Shown here: positions 46,821-55,944 of the stretch, piece after piece
Numbering within the stretch: position 1 is the stretch's first letter
Layout: every line of letters starts with the position of its first letter
Assembly (NCBI RefSeq): GCF_009830945.1
Contig: NZ_ML776454.1
Span: 373,240-437,239, forward strand
Length of the DNA stretch: 64,000 bases
Direction: 5' to 3'
Origin: Nocardiopsis sp. FR4
Lineage (GTDB): Bacteria; Actinomycetota; Actinomycetes; Streptosporangiales; Streptosporangiaceae
Position numbers and translations under genes: made by a program
The notes under the pieces: model-generated
Database searches by the model: none
Told to the model about the DNA's origin: nothing
What the model saw: only the letters and a program-made list of their open reading frames with translations

Positions 46821-48158
46821 GTGAGCGACCTACCGACCCGGGACCCGCAGGCGGGCCCGGACACCGAACAGATCTTCGGCGACCTGCTCGGCGAGTGCGT
46901 CCACTGCGGTTTCTGCCTGCCCACCTGCCCCACGAACGTGCTGTGGGGCCAGGAGATGGACTCCCCGCGCGGGCGCATCCACCTGATGACGCAGATGCAC
47001 ACCGAGGACGTGCTGACCGAGGCCGCGGTCGGGCACTTCGACAACTGCCTGGGCTGCCTGGCCTGCGTCTCGGCGTGCCCCTCGGGGGTGGCCTATGACG
47101 CCCTGCTGGAGCACACCCGCCACCGGGTGGAACGCGAGCACGAGCGCCCCCTCGGCGAACGGGCGCTGCGCGGGGCGGTCTTCGCGCTCTTCCCCCACCG
47201 CCGCAGGCTGCGGCTGATGCGCGGTCCCCTGCGCGCCTACCAGGCCAGCGGGGTGTCCTCCCTGGTGCGGCGCTCCCGGCTGCTGGACCGCCTCTCCCCG
47301 GCCCTGGCCACCATGGAGCGCGTCGCGCCGCCGCTGTCCTCTCCCCCTCCCCCGCTGCCGGAGCTGGTGCCCGCCGCGGGACGGGCCCGGGCCCGGGTGG
47401 GGATGCTGGTCGGCTGCGTGCAGGGGGCGTTCTTCCCCGAGGTGAACACCGCGACGGCGCGCGTGCTGGCGATGGAGGGTTGTGAGGTGGTGATCCCCCC
47501 GGAACAGGGGTGCTGCGGCGCCCTGTCCGGGCACGCCGGACGCCTGGCGGAGGCCGCCGCGTTCGCCCGGCGCCTGGTCGAGGTCTTCGAGCGCGCGGGC
47601 GTGGACCGGCTCGTGGTGAACTCGGCCGGGTGCGGCTCCAGCATGAAACACCTCGACCGGACGCTGGCGGAGGCGGGCGCCGACCAGGGGTGGGTGCGGC
47701 GGGGCCGCGCGCTGTCCGAGCGGGTCGCGGACCTCACCGAGTTCCTCGTGGAGCTGGGCCCGCGCGCCGAGCGCCGTCCCCTGCCGCTGCACGTGGCCTA
47801 CCACGACGCCTGCCACCTCTCCCACGGCCAGGGGGTCACCGCGCCGCCCCGGGCCCTGCTCGCGGGCATTCCCGAGCTCACGGTGTCCGACCTGCCCGAC
47901 AGGGAGATCTGCTGCGGCTCGGCGGGGGTGTACAACCTGTTCAAACCGGAGGTCGCCCGGGAGCTGGGCGACCGCAAGGCCGAGGGCGTGGCCGCCACCG
48001 GCGCCGACGTGCTGGTGTCGGGCAACCCCGGCTGCTCCCTGCAGATCGCCGCGGCCATGGACCGCGCGGGCGCACCGGTGGCGGTGACGCACACCGCGCG
48101 GGTGCTGGACGCCTCCCTGCGCGGGCTGCCGGTGGAGCGGCTGCTGGGCCGGGGCTGA
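46821..48158 (+). CDS. glcF: Glycolate oxidase iron-sulfur subunit GlcF
   Basis: A 445-residue electron-transfer subunit. Two 4Fe-4S motifs are visible: C26, C29, C32, C36 (CVHCGFCLPTCP) and C76, C79, C82, C86 (CLGCLACVSACP). Two CCG domains follow (EQGCCGALSGHAG and YHDACHLSHGQG with REICCGSAGVYN), which bind a further cluster. It links the flavin subunits to the respiratory chain. AGGAGG six bases upstream of GTG 46821. Converges on dapF. Confidence 0.93.
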   Translation: MSDLPTRDPQAGPDTEQIFGDLLGECVHCGFCLPTCPTNVLWGQEMDSPRGRIHLMTQMHTEDVLTEAAVGHFDNCLGCLACVSACPSGVAYDALLEHTRHRVEREHERPLGERALRGAVFALFPHRRRLRLMRGPLRAYQASGVSSLVRRSRLLDRLSPALATMERVAPPLSSPPPPLPELVPAAGRARARVGMLVGCVQGAFFPEVNTATARVLAMEGCEVVIPPEQGCCGALSGHAGRLAEAAAFARRLVEVFERAGVDRLVVNSAGCGSSMKHLDRTLAEAGADQGWVRRGRALSERVADLTEFLVELGPRAERRPLPLHVAYHDACHLSHGQGVTAPPRALLAGIPELTVSDLPDREICCGSAGVYNLFKPEVARELGDRKAEGVAATGADVLVSGNPGCSLQIAAAMDRAGAPVAVTHTARVLDASLRGLPVERLLGRG

Positions 48159-48202
48159 ACCCACCGGTGCCACGACGGACCGCGGCCGGTCGCGGCGGCC
48201 CG

Positions 48203-49018
48203 TCAGACCAGGGTGGTCTCGCCCTCGGCCACGATGACGGCGGGGCCGCTCAGCCGTGCGCCGTCCGCGTCCAGGAAAACCGTGCACTCCCCGCCGGGGA
48301 CCCGCACGCGCCAGGTGGCGCCCTCGCCCTCGGGGGTGGCCGCCGCGGCGGCGGCCACGATGCCGGTGCCGCAGGAGCGGGTCTCGCCGGAGCCGCGCTC
48401 GTACACGCGCATCTCCAGCACGCCCGGAGCGACCTCGGCGTAGACCTCGACGTTGGCGCCGGCGGGGAAGGCGTCGTGGTCCAGCACCGGCGGCTCGGAG
48501 AGGTCCACCGCGGCGACGGGTCCGGTCACCTCGCAGGCCAGGTGGGGGTTGCCCACGGAGATCTGGGCGCCGTGCACCACCTGCCGGGCCAGCTTGGCCG
48601 AGGAGGTGCCCTGCATCTCCACCCGGCCCATGTCCACGGTGATGGTGCCGTCGGCCTCCACCTGGACCTCCTTGGCGCCGTCGCGCGTACCCACCTCGAA
48701 GCGGGCGCCCTCCACCAGGCCCGCGTGCAGCAGGTAGCGGGCGAAGGCGCGCACCCCGTTGCCGCACATCTCGGCGACGCTGCCGTCGGCGTTGCGGTAG
48801 TCCATGAACCACTCGGGGCGCTCGGCCGTGCGCGCGGCCGGGGCGAGGACCTCGCCGAGGGCGCGTGTGCGCACCACGCGCAGGACGCCGTCACCGCCGA
48901 TACCGGCCCGGCGGTCGCACAGCAGGCGGACGGTCTCCTCCGTGAGGTCGAGCTCCCCGTCGGGGTCGGGGAGGATCACGAAGTCGTTCTCTGTTCCGTG
49001 GCCCTTGGCGAATCGCAT
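48203..49018 (-). CDS. dapF: Diaminopimelate epimerase
   Basis: A 271-residue PLP-independent epimerase making meso-diaminopimelate for lysine and peptidoglycan. The two catalytic cysteines lie in MCGNGVRAFARY and RSCGTGIVAAA; the N-terminus KGHGTENDFVILPD is also typical. Start ATG 49018 has a TAGGAT -10 six bases upstream and no ribosome site, so it is probably leaderless. Divergent from miaA. Confidence 0.96.
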   Translation of the reverse strand: MRFAKGHGTENDFVILPDPDGELDLTEETVRLLCDRRAGIGGDGVLRVVRTRALGEVLAPAARTAERPEWFMDYRNADGSVAEMCGNGVRAFARYLLHAGLVEGARFEVGTRDGAKEVQVEADGTITVDMGRVEMQGTSSAKLARQVVHGAQISVGNPHLACEVTGPVAAVDLSEPPVLDHDAFPAGANVEVYAEVAPGVLEMRVYERGSGETRSCGTGIVAAAAAATPEGEGATWRVRVPGGECTVFLDADGARLSGPAVIVAEGETTLV

Positions 49019-49024
49019 GGGTCC

Positions 49025-49030
49025 ATCCTA
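49025..49030 (-). promoter_or_regulatory. Leaderless -10 element for dapF
   Basis: TAGGAT on the minus strand ends six bases before the dapF ATG. Confidence 0.45.
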
Positions 49031-49097
49031 GGTGCGCGCGCGGCCCCTCCCCGCCGTCCCCGCGCCCGGACCGGACCGGCGGGTGGGACGGGCTGAC

Positions 49098-49103
49098 TAG
49101 TCT
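49098..49103 (+). promoter_or_regulatory. -10 element for miaA
   Basis: TAGTCT followed by six G residues and the miaA ATG. The G-run could act as a ribosome site, or the transcript may be leaderless. Confidence 0.4.
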
Positions 49104-49109
49104 GGGGGG

Positions 49110-50111
49110 ATGATCAAGGTGATCGCGGTCGTCGGCCCGACCGCTGTGGGCAAGTCGGATCTGGCCGTCGAGGTGGCCCTGCGCCTGGAGGAGCGCACCG
49201 GGCGCCGGGGTGAGGTGATCAACGCCGACTCCATGCAGCTCTACCGAGGCATGGACATCGGCACCGCCAAGCTCACGGAGGAGGAGAGACGCGGGGTGCC
49301 CCACCACCTGCTCGACGTGTGGGAGGTCAGCGAGCCCGCCGACGTGGCCAGCTACCAGGCCATGGCCCGCGACCGCGTCGAGGAGTGCGCCGACCGCGAC
49401 GTCATCCCCGTCCTGGTGGGCGGTTCGGGCCTGTACGTGCGGGCGGTGCTGGACCACCTGGAGTTCCCCGGCACCGACCCCGGGGTCCGCGCCCGTCTGG
49501 AGGCGGAGCTGGGCGACGTCGGCCCGGGGGTGATGCACGCCCGCCTGGCCGAGGCCGACCCCGCGGCGGCCCGCGCCATCCTGCCCGGCAACGGGCGGCG
49601 CATCGTCCGCGCCCTGGAGGTCATCGAGCTGACCGGCCGCCCCTTCACCGCGACCCTGCCCGACCACACCCCCTTCTACCCCTGCACGCAGATCGGCCTG
49701 AGCGCTCCGCGCCCGGAGCTGGACGAGCGCATCGACACCCGGGTGGACCGCATGTGGGAGCGGGGCCTGCTGGAGGAGGTCCGCGAACTGGACCGGCGCG
49801 GCCTGCGCGAGGGCCGCACCGCCTCGCGCGCGCTCGGGTACGCCCAGGCGCTCGCCCAGCTGGACGGGGAGCTGGGCGAGGAGGAGGCCAGGGCGGCCAC
49901 CGCCCAGGCCACCCGCCGCTTCGCCCGCCGCCAGGAGTCCTGGTTCCGCCGCGACCCGCGGGTGCGCTGGCTGCCCTACGACGCCCCGGATCTGGTCGAG
50001 CACGCCCTGACCCAGGTGGAGCGGGCGCTGGCGGGAGCGGCCGAGGAACCCGGTGACGCCCTGGTGGACGTGACCACCTGGGTGCCCGCCTCCCAGCGCG
50101 CCGCGGAGTAG
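49110..50111 (+). CDS. miaA: tRNA dimethylallyltransferase
   Basis: A 333-residue enzyme adding the dimethylallyl group to A37 of tRNAs reading UNN codons. P-loop VGPTAVGKSDLAVEVA (about 7-22), INADSMQLYRGMDIGTAKL, LVGGSGLYVRAVLDHLEF and the C-terminal TRRFARRQESWFRRD are all family blocks. Its product is methylthiolated by MiaB, encoded nearby. A TetR-P450 pair lies between the two. Confidence 0.97.
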   Translation: MIKVIAVVGPTAVGKSDLAVEVALRLEERTGRRGEVINADSMQLYRGMDIGTAKLTEEERRGVPHHLLDVWEVSEPADVASYQAMARDRVEECADRDVIPVLVGGSGLYVRAVLDHLEFPGTDPGVRARLEAELGDVGPGVMHARLAEADPAAARAILPGNGRRIVRALEVIELTGRPFTATLPDHTPFYPCTQIGLSAPRPELDERIDTRVDRMWERGLLEEVRELDRRGLREGRTASRALGYAQALAQLDGELGEEEARAATAQATRRFARRQESWFRRDPRVRWLPYDAPDLVEHALTQVERALAGAAEEPGDALVDVTTWVPASQRAAE

Positions 50112-50153
50112 CTCCGCCACCGCGCCGGGCTCCGGCGCACCCACGACCGTTCC

Positions 50154-50187
50154 GGGAGGCCGGGCCCTGGTCAGGGCCCGGCCTCCC
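50154..50187 (+). terminator. miaA terminator
   Basis: GGGAGGCCGGGCCCTG and CAGGGCCCGGCCTCCC form a perfect 16-bp stem with a two-base gap at the tip, followed by CTCTTCCGCGTTTG. It starts 43 bases past the miaA stop. Confidence 0.85.
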
Positions 50188-50213
50188 CTCTTCCGCGTTT
50201 GTGGCCCGGCCCC

Positions 50214-50242
50214 TTGCAAGGGCGGCTCCGGCCGCCTACTTT
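50214..50242 (+). promoter_or_regulatory. Sigma-70-type promoter of the TetR gene
   Basis: TTGCAA (50214-50219), a 17-base spacer and TACTTT (50237-50242). The predicted transcription start falls at the left arm of the adjacent palindrome, so a bound repressor would block it. Confidence 0.6.
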
Positions 50243-50249
50243 GACTGCA

Positions 50250-50272
50250 TGACCAGATTTCAAAACTGGTCA
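50250..50272. promoter_or_regulatory. Near-perfect 23-bp TetR-type operator
   Basis: Arms TGACCAG and CTGGTCA flank an ATTTCAAAA centre. The whole 23 bases are self-complementary except one pair and the central base. It lies 8 bases past the -10 and 28 bases before the TetR start. Confidence 0.8.
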
Positions 50273-50300
50273 CACGGTCACACCGAGGAGGGGTGCGGAT

Positions 50301-51107
50301 ATGGTCATCGCGTCAACACGCGTGGTCAGCCGCACCGCGCCCGTCCTCGAACCGCAGGAGTACACCGTGGCCCCGTCCACCGACACGTCCGCCGCCGAAC
50401 GCGAACTACGCGCCGACCGCATCCTGGACGCCGCGGAGGAGCTGATGCTGACCTGGGGCCACCGCAAGGTCACCATCGAGGACGTCGCCCGGCGCGCCAG
50501 GGTCGGCAAGGGGACCGTCTACCTGCACTTCGCCACCAAGGACGCGCTGCTCATGACGGTCGTCATGCGAGCGCAACTCGACATGGTCCGGGACCTGCTG
50601 GAGACCATGCGCCGGTCGCCCGACAACATCCGGCCCAGCGAGATGGCGCGCAACCTCTACCTGCGCCAGCTCGAATCCCCGGTCCTGCGGTACGTGTTCA
50701 CCGGGAGCGCCGAGTCCTTCACCGACCTCTCACACAGCGCGTCGGCCGTGGTCGGCGACCTCATCCAGGAGCGGATCCGGGCCCTGCGGACCGTCTGGAC
50801 CCTGCTGCGCGAACACGGGGTACTGCGCACCGACCGTCCCTTCGACGACCAGATCTACGCCTTCAGCGCGGCCTTCCTGGGTCACATGTTCGCCGCCCCG
50901 CTGCTGGAGGACGTCGACTTCCACGTCCCCGACCACGCCACCCGCGCCGACCTCATCGCCCAGAGCATCCGCCTGCTCATGGAGGAGGAGGTCCTCCCAG
51001 GGGGCGCTCGTACCGCCCAGCCCCGGGTGGTGGAGGTGTTCTCCCGTCTGGAGGGGCGGCTCAGCGACGAGATCGAACGACGGAAGCAGGCCACACGCTC
51101 GACCTAG
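50301..51107 (+). CDS. TetR-family repressor of the P450 operon
   Basis: A 268-residue TetR regulator. The HTH is at about 40-85 (RILDAAEELMLTWGHRKVTI, RRARVGKGTVYLHFATKDAL). The ligand domain is longer than average and has SPVLRYVFTGSAESFTDLSH and LLREHGVLRTDRPFDDQIYA. A 35-residue polar N-terminal extension precedes the HTH. GGAGGGG lies upstream of ATG 50301. The P450 follows 13 bases later, so both should be repressed from the palindrome at 50250. The ligand is unknown. Confidence 0.92.
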   Translation: MVIASTRVVSRTAPVLEPQEYTVAPSTDTSAAERELRADRILDAAEELMLTWGHRKVTIEDVARRARVGKGTVYLHFATKDALLMTVVMRAQLDMVRDLLETMRRSPDNIRPSEMARNLYLRQLESPVLRYVFTGSAESFTDLSHSASAVVGDLIQERIRALRTVWTLLREHGVLRTDRPFDDQIYAFSAAFLGHMFAAPLLEDVDFHVPDHATRADLIAQSIRLLMEEEVLPGGARTAQPRVVEVFSRLEGRLSDEIERRKQATRST

Positions 51108-51120
51108 ACCAGGAGGACCC

Positions 51121-52392
51121 ATGGCAGCCACGTCCCCGTCCGCCCCCCAAGCCCCCCTCGACCTGCGCTCCCCCGAGTTCGCCGCCGACCCCCTGGCCGT
51201 GGTCGAGCGGGTCCGGGCCGCGGGCGGCTCGGCCCGGGCCCTGTTCCTCGACACCCAGGAGGCCGTCCTCTTCGTCGACGACGAGGACGTGCGCACCATC
51301 CTCGGTGACCGGCGGTTCGTCCTCGACCCCGCCCACGTGTCCGGGACGGAGGCCACCGTCACCCGCGCCGACGCCTTCCGCGAGATGGGCCTGCGCCCGG
51401 ACCTGGTCGCCTACCTGACCGAGTCGCTCCTGGACAAGGACGGCGAGGACCACACCCGGCTGCGCAAGCTGGTCTCGCGCACCTTCACCGTGCGCCGCGT
51501 CCAGACGATGCGCCCCCAGGTCCAGCGCATCACCGACGGCCTCATCGCCCGCCTGCCCGACCACGCCGACGGGGACGGGATCGTGGACCTCATGCCGCAC
51601 TTCGCCTACCCGCTGCCGATCGCGGTGATCTGCGACCTGGTCGGCGTTCCCGAGGAGGACCGTGCCACCTGGCGGGTGTGGAGCGACCAGCTGGCCCACT
51701 TCGACCCCACCCGGCCCGGACTGATGAACGACGCGCTCGGCGAGATGATCGACCGCATCAGGACCATGATCGCCGAGCGGCGCACGACCGCCAGTGACGA
51801 CCTGCTCGGCGCGCTGGTCCGCGCGCGTGACGAGGACGGCGGACGGCTCAGCGAGAACGAACTGGTCACCCTGGTGTTCACGCTGATCATCGCCGGACAC
51901 GAGACCACCGCCCACCTGCTGGGCAACGGGCTGCACGCCCTGCTCGCCCACCCCGAGCAGGTGGCGGCGCTCAGGTCGGACCTAGCTCTGCTGCCCTCGG
52001 CGGTCCACGAGATGCTCCGCCACGGAGGCACCGCCGTGCTCGCCAAGGCCCGCTACGCGGCCGAGGACGTCCAGCTCAGGTGCGGTCGCCTGCGCGCCGG
52101 TGAGCGCGCCATCGCGGCCATCGCGGGTGCCAACCGCGACCCGCGCGTGCACCCGGACCCGGACCGCTTCGACATCACCCGCCACCGCGGCAGGCCCGGT
52201 GAGGCGCACGTGGGCTTCGGCCACGGCATCCACTACTGCCTGGGGGCGGCCCTGGCCCGCCAGGAGGGAGAGGTGGCCGTCGGCTCCCTGCTGAACGCCC
52301 ACCCCGGCCTCTCACTGGTCCCCGGGCGAGAGCCCCGGCGCGAGACCGTCCCGGGGGCGCTGCGGACGGAGAGCCTGCCCGTGCGCCTGTGA
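51121..52392 (+). CDS. Cytochrome P450
   Basis: A 423-residue soluble bacterial class P450. Oxygen-binding I-helix AGHETT (E261), K-helix EMLR, and heme loop FGHGIHYCLGAALAR with ligand C373. AGGAGG lies four bases upstream of ATG 51121. No ferredoxin or reductase gene is adjacent, so it must borrow redox partners. Paired with a TetR repressor it may detoxify or tailor a small molecule that the repressor senses. The substrate cannot be predicted. Confidence 0.93.
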   Translation: MAATSPSAPQAPLDLRSPEFAADPLAVVERVRAAGGSARALFLDTQEAVLFVDDEDVRTILGDRRFVLDPAHVSGTEATVTRADAFREMGLRPDLVAYLTESLLDKDGEDHTRLRKLVSRTFTVRRVQTMRPQVQRITDGLIARLPDHADGDGIVDLMPHFAYPLPIAVICDLVGVPEEDRATWRVWSDQLAHFDPTRPGLMNDALGEMIDRIRTMIAERRTTASDDLLGALVRARDEDGGRLSENELVTLVFTLIIAGHETTAHLLGNGLHALLAHPEQVAALRSDLALLPSAVHEMLRHGGTAVLAKARYAAEDVQLRCGRLRAGERAIAAIAGANRDPRVHPDPDRFDITRHRGRPGEAHVGFGHGIHYCLGAALARQEGEVAVGSLLNAHPGLSLVPGREPRRETVPGALRTESLPVRL

Positions 52393-52407
52393 GGAGCACG
52401 AACACGG

Positions 52408-52441
52408 GGACGTCCCCGGTGCGGGTGCGCCGGGGACGTCC
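52408..52441. terminator. Terminator between the P450 gene and miaB
   Basis: GGACGTCCCCGG and CCGGGGACGTCC form a perfect 12-bp stem with a ten-base loop between the converging genes. Confidence 0.75.
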
Positions 52442-52454
52442 GTGGAAAGCGGGG

Positions 52455-53945
52455 TCAGAGCTCGCAGCAGCCGCCCGCGGGGGCGGGCTGGGCGGCCGGA
52501 ACCCCGACGGCGGGCATCCCCAGCAGCACCCCCGGCTTGGTGTCGGGCACGGGCTGGCCGTTGCGGGCCGCCCAGGCGTCCCCTGCACGGGTGCGCCGCA
52601 GGTCGCGGATGCCGGAGTCGGCCACCAGGTGGTGTGGGGCGGCGTAGGTGACCTCCACGGTCACCGTGTCGCCGGGGCGGGGCTCCTCGCCGTCGCCGAC
52701 CGCGAAGTGCACCAGGCGGTTGTCGGGGGCGCGGCCGGACAGACGGCGGTGCTCACCGTCCTTCTTGCCCTCGCCCTCGGAGACGAGCAGCTCGACCTCC
52801 CGGCCGACCAGCTTCTGGTTCTCCTCCCAGGAGATCTGGTCCTGGAGCTCGACCAGCCGCTGGTAGCGCTCCTTGACCACCTCGGGCGGCACCTGCTCGT
52901 CCATGGTGGCGGCCGGGGTGCCGGGGCGCTTGGAGTACTGGAAGGTGAACGCCATGGCGAAGCGGGCCTCGCGGACCACGTGCAGCGTCTCGGCGAAGTC
53001 CTCCTCCGTCTCGCCGGGGAAGCCCACGATGATGTCGGTGGTGATCGCGGCGTGCGGCATGGCGGCGCGCACCTTCTCCACGATGCCCAGGAAGCGCTCC
53101 TGGCGGTAGGAGCGGCGCATCGCCCTGAGCACCCGGCTGGACCCCGACTGCAGCGGCATGTGCAGCTGCGGCATGACGTTGGGGGTCTCGGCCATGGCCT
53201 CGATGACGTCGTCGGTGAAGTCGCGCGGGTGCGGGGAGGTGAAGCGGACCCGCTCCAGCCCCTCGATCTCGCCGCAGGCGCGCAGCAGCTTGGAGAAGGC
53301 CTGGCGGTCGCCGAACCCGCTGCCGTAGGCGTTGACGTTCTGCCCGAGCAGGGTGATCTCGCTGACGCCCTCGTCGACCAGGGCGCGCACCTCGGCGAGC
53401 ACGTCGCCGGGGCGGCGGTCCTGCTCCTTGCCGCGCAGCGCGGGCACGATACAGAAGGTGCAGGTGTTGTTGCAACCCACCGAGATGGACACCCACGCGG
53501 CGTAGGCGGACTCGCGGCGGCTGGGCAGCGTGGAGGGGAAGTGCTCCAGCGACTCGGCGATCTCCACCTGCGCCTCCCGCTGGACGCGGGCGCGCTCCAG
53601 CAGGGTGGGCAGGGAACCGATGTTGTGGGTGCCGAACACGACGTCGACCCAGGGGGCGCGGCGCACGATCTCCCCGCGGTCCTTCTGCGCCAGGCAGCCC
53701 CCGACGGCGATCTGCATGCCCGGGTTGGCGTCCTTGACCGGACGCAGGTGCCCGAGGTTCCCGTACAGCCGGTTGTCGGCGTTCTCCCGGACCGCACAGG
53801 TGTTGAAGACGACGATGTCCGCGGTGGTGTCCTCGGCTGCGCGCGCGTACCCAGCGTCCTCCAGCAGACCGGAGAGGCGCTCGGAGTCGTGGACGTTCAT
53901 CTGGCAGCCGTAGGTCCGCACTTGGTAGGTACGACTCTGGCTCAC
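52455..53945 (-). CDS. miaB: tRNA-2-methylthio-N6-dimethylallyladenosine synthase
   Basis: A 496-residue radical SAM methylthiotransferase. The N-terminal UPF0004 domain carries auxiliary cluster ligands C14 (TYGCQMN), C50 ([10 protein letters not shown]) and C84 (GGCLAQ). The radical SAM cluster is C158, C162, C165 (CNNTCTFC). A C-terminal TRAM-type domain follows ([19 protein letters not shown]). GTG 53945 is the start. The last 40 residues, after the TRAM domain, are Ala/Pro-rich and end CCEL. Acts on tRNA after MiaA. Confidence 0.96.
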   Translation of the reverse strand: MSQSRTYQVRTYGCQMNVHDSERLSGLLEDAGYARAAEDTTADIVVFNTCAVRENADNRLYGNLGHLRPVKDANPGMQIAVGGCLAQKDRGEIVRRAPWVDVVFGTHNIGSLPTLLERARVQREAQVEIAESLEHFPSTLPSRRESAYAAWVSISVGCNNTCTFCIVPALRGKEQDRRPGDVLAEVRALVDEGVSEITLLGQNVNAYGSGFGDRQAFSKLLRACGEIEGLERVRFTSPHPRDFTDDVIEAMAETPNVMPQLHMPLQSGSSRVLRAMRRSYRQERFLGIVEKVRAAMPHAAITTDIIVGFPGETEEDFAETLHVVREARFAMAFTFQYSKRPGTPAATMDEQVPPEVVKERYQRLVELQDQISWEENQKLVGREVELLVSEGEGKKDGEHRRLSGRAPDNRLVHFAVGDGEEPRPGDTVTVEVTYAAPHHLVADSGIRDLRRTRAGDAWAARNGQPVPDTKPGVLLGMPAVGVPAAQPAPAGGCCEL

Positions 53946-54224
53946 GGAACCAGGCTATCCGCTGTCGCGGACCGTGCGGCGCCCCTCCTCCGCGGGCGGC
54001 CCCCCGATTCCGGGTGCGCCCTCGGGTACCGCGGGAGAGGAGGGGAGGTTGTGTCCAGCTGAGCAGGGTGTATGTGAGACGCTGAAGCACGGAATCACGA
54101 CAGGGAGCGACAAACGGCCACTCAATCATCCAAACGGGTAACAGTTTCGCTGATCGCGTCGTAACAAGTCTGCTACTCCGCGGGCGGCCGGTGATTTCGT
54201 GATGACACGGCAACATGGACCCAT

Positions 54225-54230
54225 TAGGTT
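54225..54230 (+). promoter_or_regulatory. Leaderless -10 element for gluA
   Basis: TAGGTT ends six bases before the gluA ATG, with no ribosome site between. Confidence 0.4.
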
Positions 54231-54236
54231 CCGAAC

Positions 54237-54980
54237 ATGACCTCAACTCCTCTCGTCGTGCTGGAGAACGTCAACAAGCACTTCGGCGACCTGCACGTGC
54301 TCCGCGACATCAACCTGACGGTGAACTCCGGCGAGGTGGTGGTCGTCATCGGTCCGTCCGGTTCCGGCAAGTCGACGCTGTGCCGGACGATCAACCGTCT
54401 GGAGACCATCGACTCCGGAACGATCACCCTGGACGGGCAGCCCCTGCCCGCCGAGGGGCGCGGCCTGGCCAAGCTCCGCAGCGACGTGGGCATGGTGTTC
54501 CAGTCCTTCAACCTGTTCGCGCACAAGACCGTGCTGCAGAACGTGACCCTGGGCCCCACCAAGGTCCTGCGCCAGGGGAAGGCGGAGGCCGAGAAGCGCG
54601 GCATGGAGCTGTTGGACCGCGTCCAGATCGGCGACCAGGCGCACAAGTACCCGGCCCAGCTCTCGGGAGGCCAGCAGCAGCGCGTGGCGATCGCCCGCGC
54701 CCTGGCCATGAACCCGAAGGTGATCCTCTTCGACGAGCCCACCTCCGCACTGGACCCCGAGATGGTCCAGGAGGTCCTCGACGTCATGACCGACCTGGCC
54801 CGCGAGGGGATGACCATGGTCGTGGTCACCCACGAGATGGGCTTCGCGCGCCGCGCCGCCAACCGGGTCATCTTCATGGCCGACGGGCAGATCGTCGAGG
54901 AGAACACCCCGGACGAGTTCTTCACCAACCCCCGGTCCGAGCGGGCCCAGGACTTCCTCTCCAAGATCCTGACCCACTAG
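54237..54980 (+). CDS. gluA: Glutamate ABC transporter ATP-binding protein
   Basis: A 247-residue polar amino acid importer ATPase. Walker [10 protein letters not shown], signature [15 protein letters not shown], Walker [16 protein letters not shown] and switch histidine VTHEMGF are complete. First gene of a gluABCD operon as in corynebacteria and streptomycetes. Glutamate as substrate rests on that gene order. A 291-base upstream gap holds its promoter. Confidence 0.93.
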   Translation: MTSTPLVVLENVNKHFGDLHVLRDINLTVNSGEVVVVIGPSGSGKSTLCRTINRLETIDSGTITLDGQPLPAEGRGLAKLRSDVGMVFQSFNLFAHKTVLQNVTLGPTKVLRQGKAEAEKRGMELLDRVQIGDQAHKYPAQLSGGQQQRVAIARALAMNPKVILFDEPTSALDPEMVQEVLDVMTDLAREGMTMVVVTHEMGFARRAANRVIFMADGQIVEENTPDEFFTNPRSERAQDFLSKILTH

Positions 54981-55024
54981 GTTTCTCCGCGTTCTCCACA
55001 CGAACCAAGGAAGAGGTATCCCTT

Positions 55025-55864
55025 ATGCGAGTCGGTCGCATCAGCAGCATCCTGGGCGGCACCGCCGCCCTGGCCTTCGCCCTCAGCGCCTGCGGCACCG
55101 CCGACGTCGGCGGCGGCGGCGGTGACGGCGGCAACGGCGGCGAGACCATCACCATCGGCGTCAAGTACGACCAGCCGGGCCTGGGCCTGCTCGAGGGCGA
55201 CGCCCCCGTCGGCTTCGACGTGGACGTGGCCACCTACATCGCCGGTGAGCTGGGCTACGAGCCCGACCAGATCGAGTGGACCGAGGCCGCCTCCGCCAAC
55301 CGCGAGTCCTTCCTGCAGCAGGGCACCGTCGACATGGTGGTCGCCACCTACTCGATCACCGACGAGCGCCGCCAGGTCGTGGACTTCGCCGGCCCCTACT
55401 ACGTCGCCCAGCAGGACATCCTGGTGGCCGCCGACAACGAGGACATCCAGGGTCCGGAGGACCTGGAGGGCAAGGTGCTCTGCTCGGCCTCCGGTTCCCG
55501 GTCGGCCCACAACATCGTCGACGACATGGGCATCGACGCCGAACTGCGCGAGGCCGGCAACTACTCCGAGTGCCTGGAGCTGCTCGGCAACGGCACCGTC
55601 GACGCGGTGACCACCGACAACACCATCCTCGCGGGCTTCGCGGCGCAGAACCCCGAGGACTTCCGGATGGTCAACAACCCCTTCGGCGAGGAGAAGTACG
55701 GCGTGGGCCTGCCCGAGGGCTCCACCGAGCGCTGCGAGGAGGTCAACGCCGCCATCGCCAAGATGTGGGAGGAGAGCGTGGCCACCCAGGCCCTGGAGGA
55801 CGCCTTCGGCGCCACCGACTTCGCCTACGAGGAGTCCGCTCCCGAGACCGAGGACTGCGAGTAG
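55025..55864 (+). CDS. gluB: Glutamate ABC transporter binding lipoprotein
   Basis: A 279-residue solute-binding protein. The lipoprotein signal ends ALSAC with C23, followed by a Gly/Asp-rich linker. The SBP_bac_3 domain has GVKYDQPGLGLLEGDAPVGF, GTVDMVVATYSITDERRQVV, DFAGPYYVAQQDILVA and LPEGSTERCEEVNAAIAKMW. GGAAGAGG lies upstream of ATG 55025. A very stable hairpin separates it from the permease genes. Confidence 0.94.
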   Translation: MRVGRISSILGGTAALAFALSACGTADVGGGGGDGGNGGETITIGVKYDQPGLGLLEGDAPVGFDVDVATYIAGELGYEPDQIEWTEAASANRESFLQQGTVDMVVATYSITDERRQVVDFAGPYYVAQQDILVAADNEDIQGPEDLEGKVLCSASGSRSAHNIVDDMGIDAELREAGNYSECLELLGNGTVDAVTTDNTILAGFAAQNPEDFRMVNNPFGEEKYGVGLPEGSTERCEEVNAAIAKMWEESVATQALEDAFGATDFAYEESAPETEDCE

Positions 55865-55886
55865 TTCCCTCGTCCACTGACCACAC

Positions 55887-55925
55887 GCCGTGGGGGGGGG
55901 GCGGGGCCCCCCCCCCCCCCACGGC
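55887..55925 (+). terminator. G/C homopolymer hairpin between gluB and gluC
   Basis: GCCGT plus a run of ten G pairs with a run of C plus ACGGC, giving a stem of about 15 bp around a short loop. The C tract is 14 long. It sits 22 bases after gluB and 20 bases before gluC. It probably attenuates or stabilises the transcript so that the binding protein exceeds the permeases. Confidence 0.6.
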
Positions 55926-55944
55926 CCTTGACCGGCTGGGACCC

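Noticed and set aside
48159-48202. GC-rich stretch between glcF and dapF as a terminator
   Set aside because: Only short, imperfect pairing is possible; too weak to call.
52389-54062. 557-codon plus-strand frame opposite miaB
   Set aside because: Antisense shadow; it also runs through the terminator between the P450 gene and miaB.
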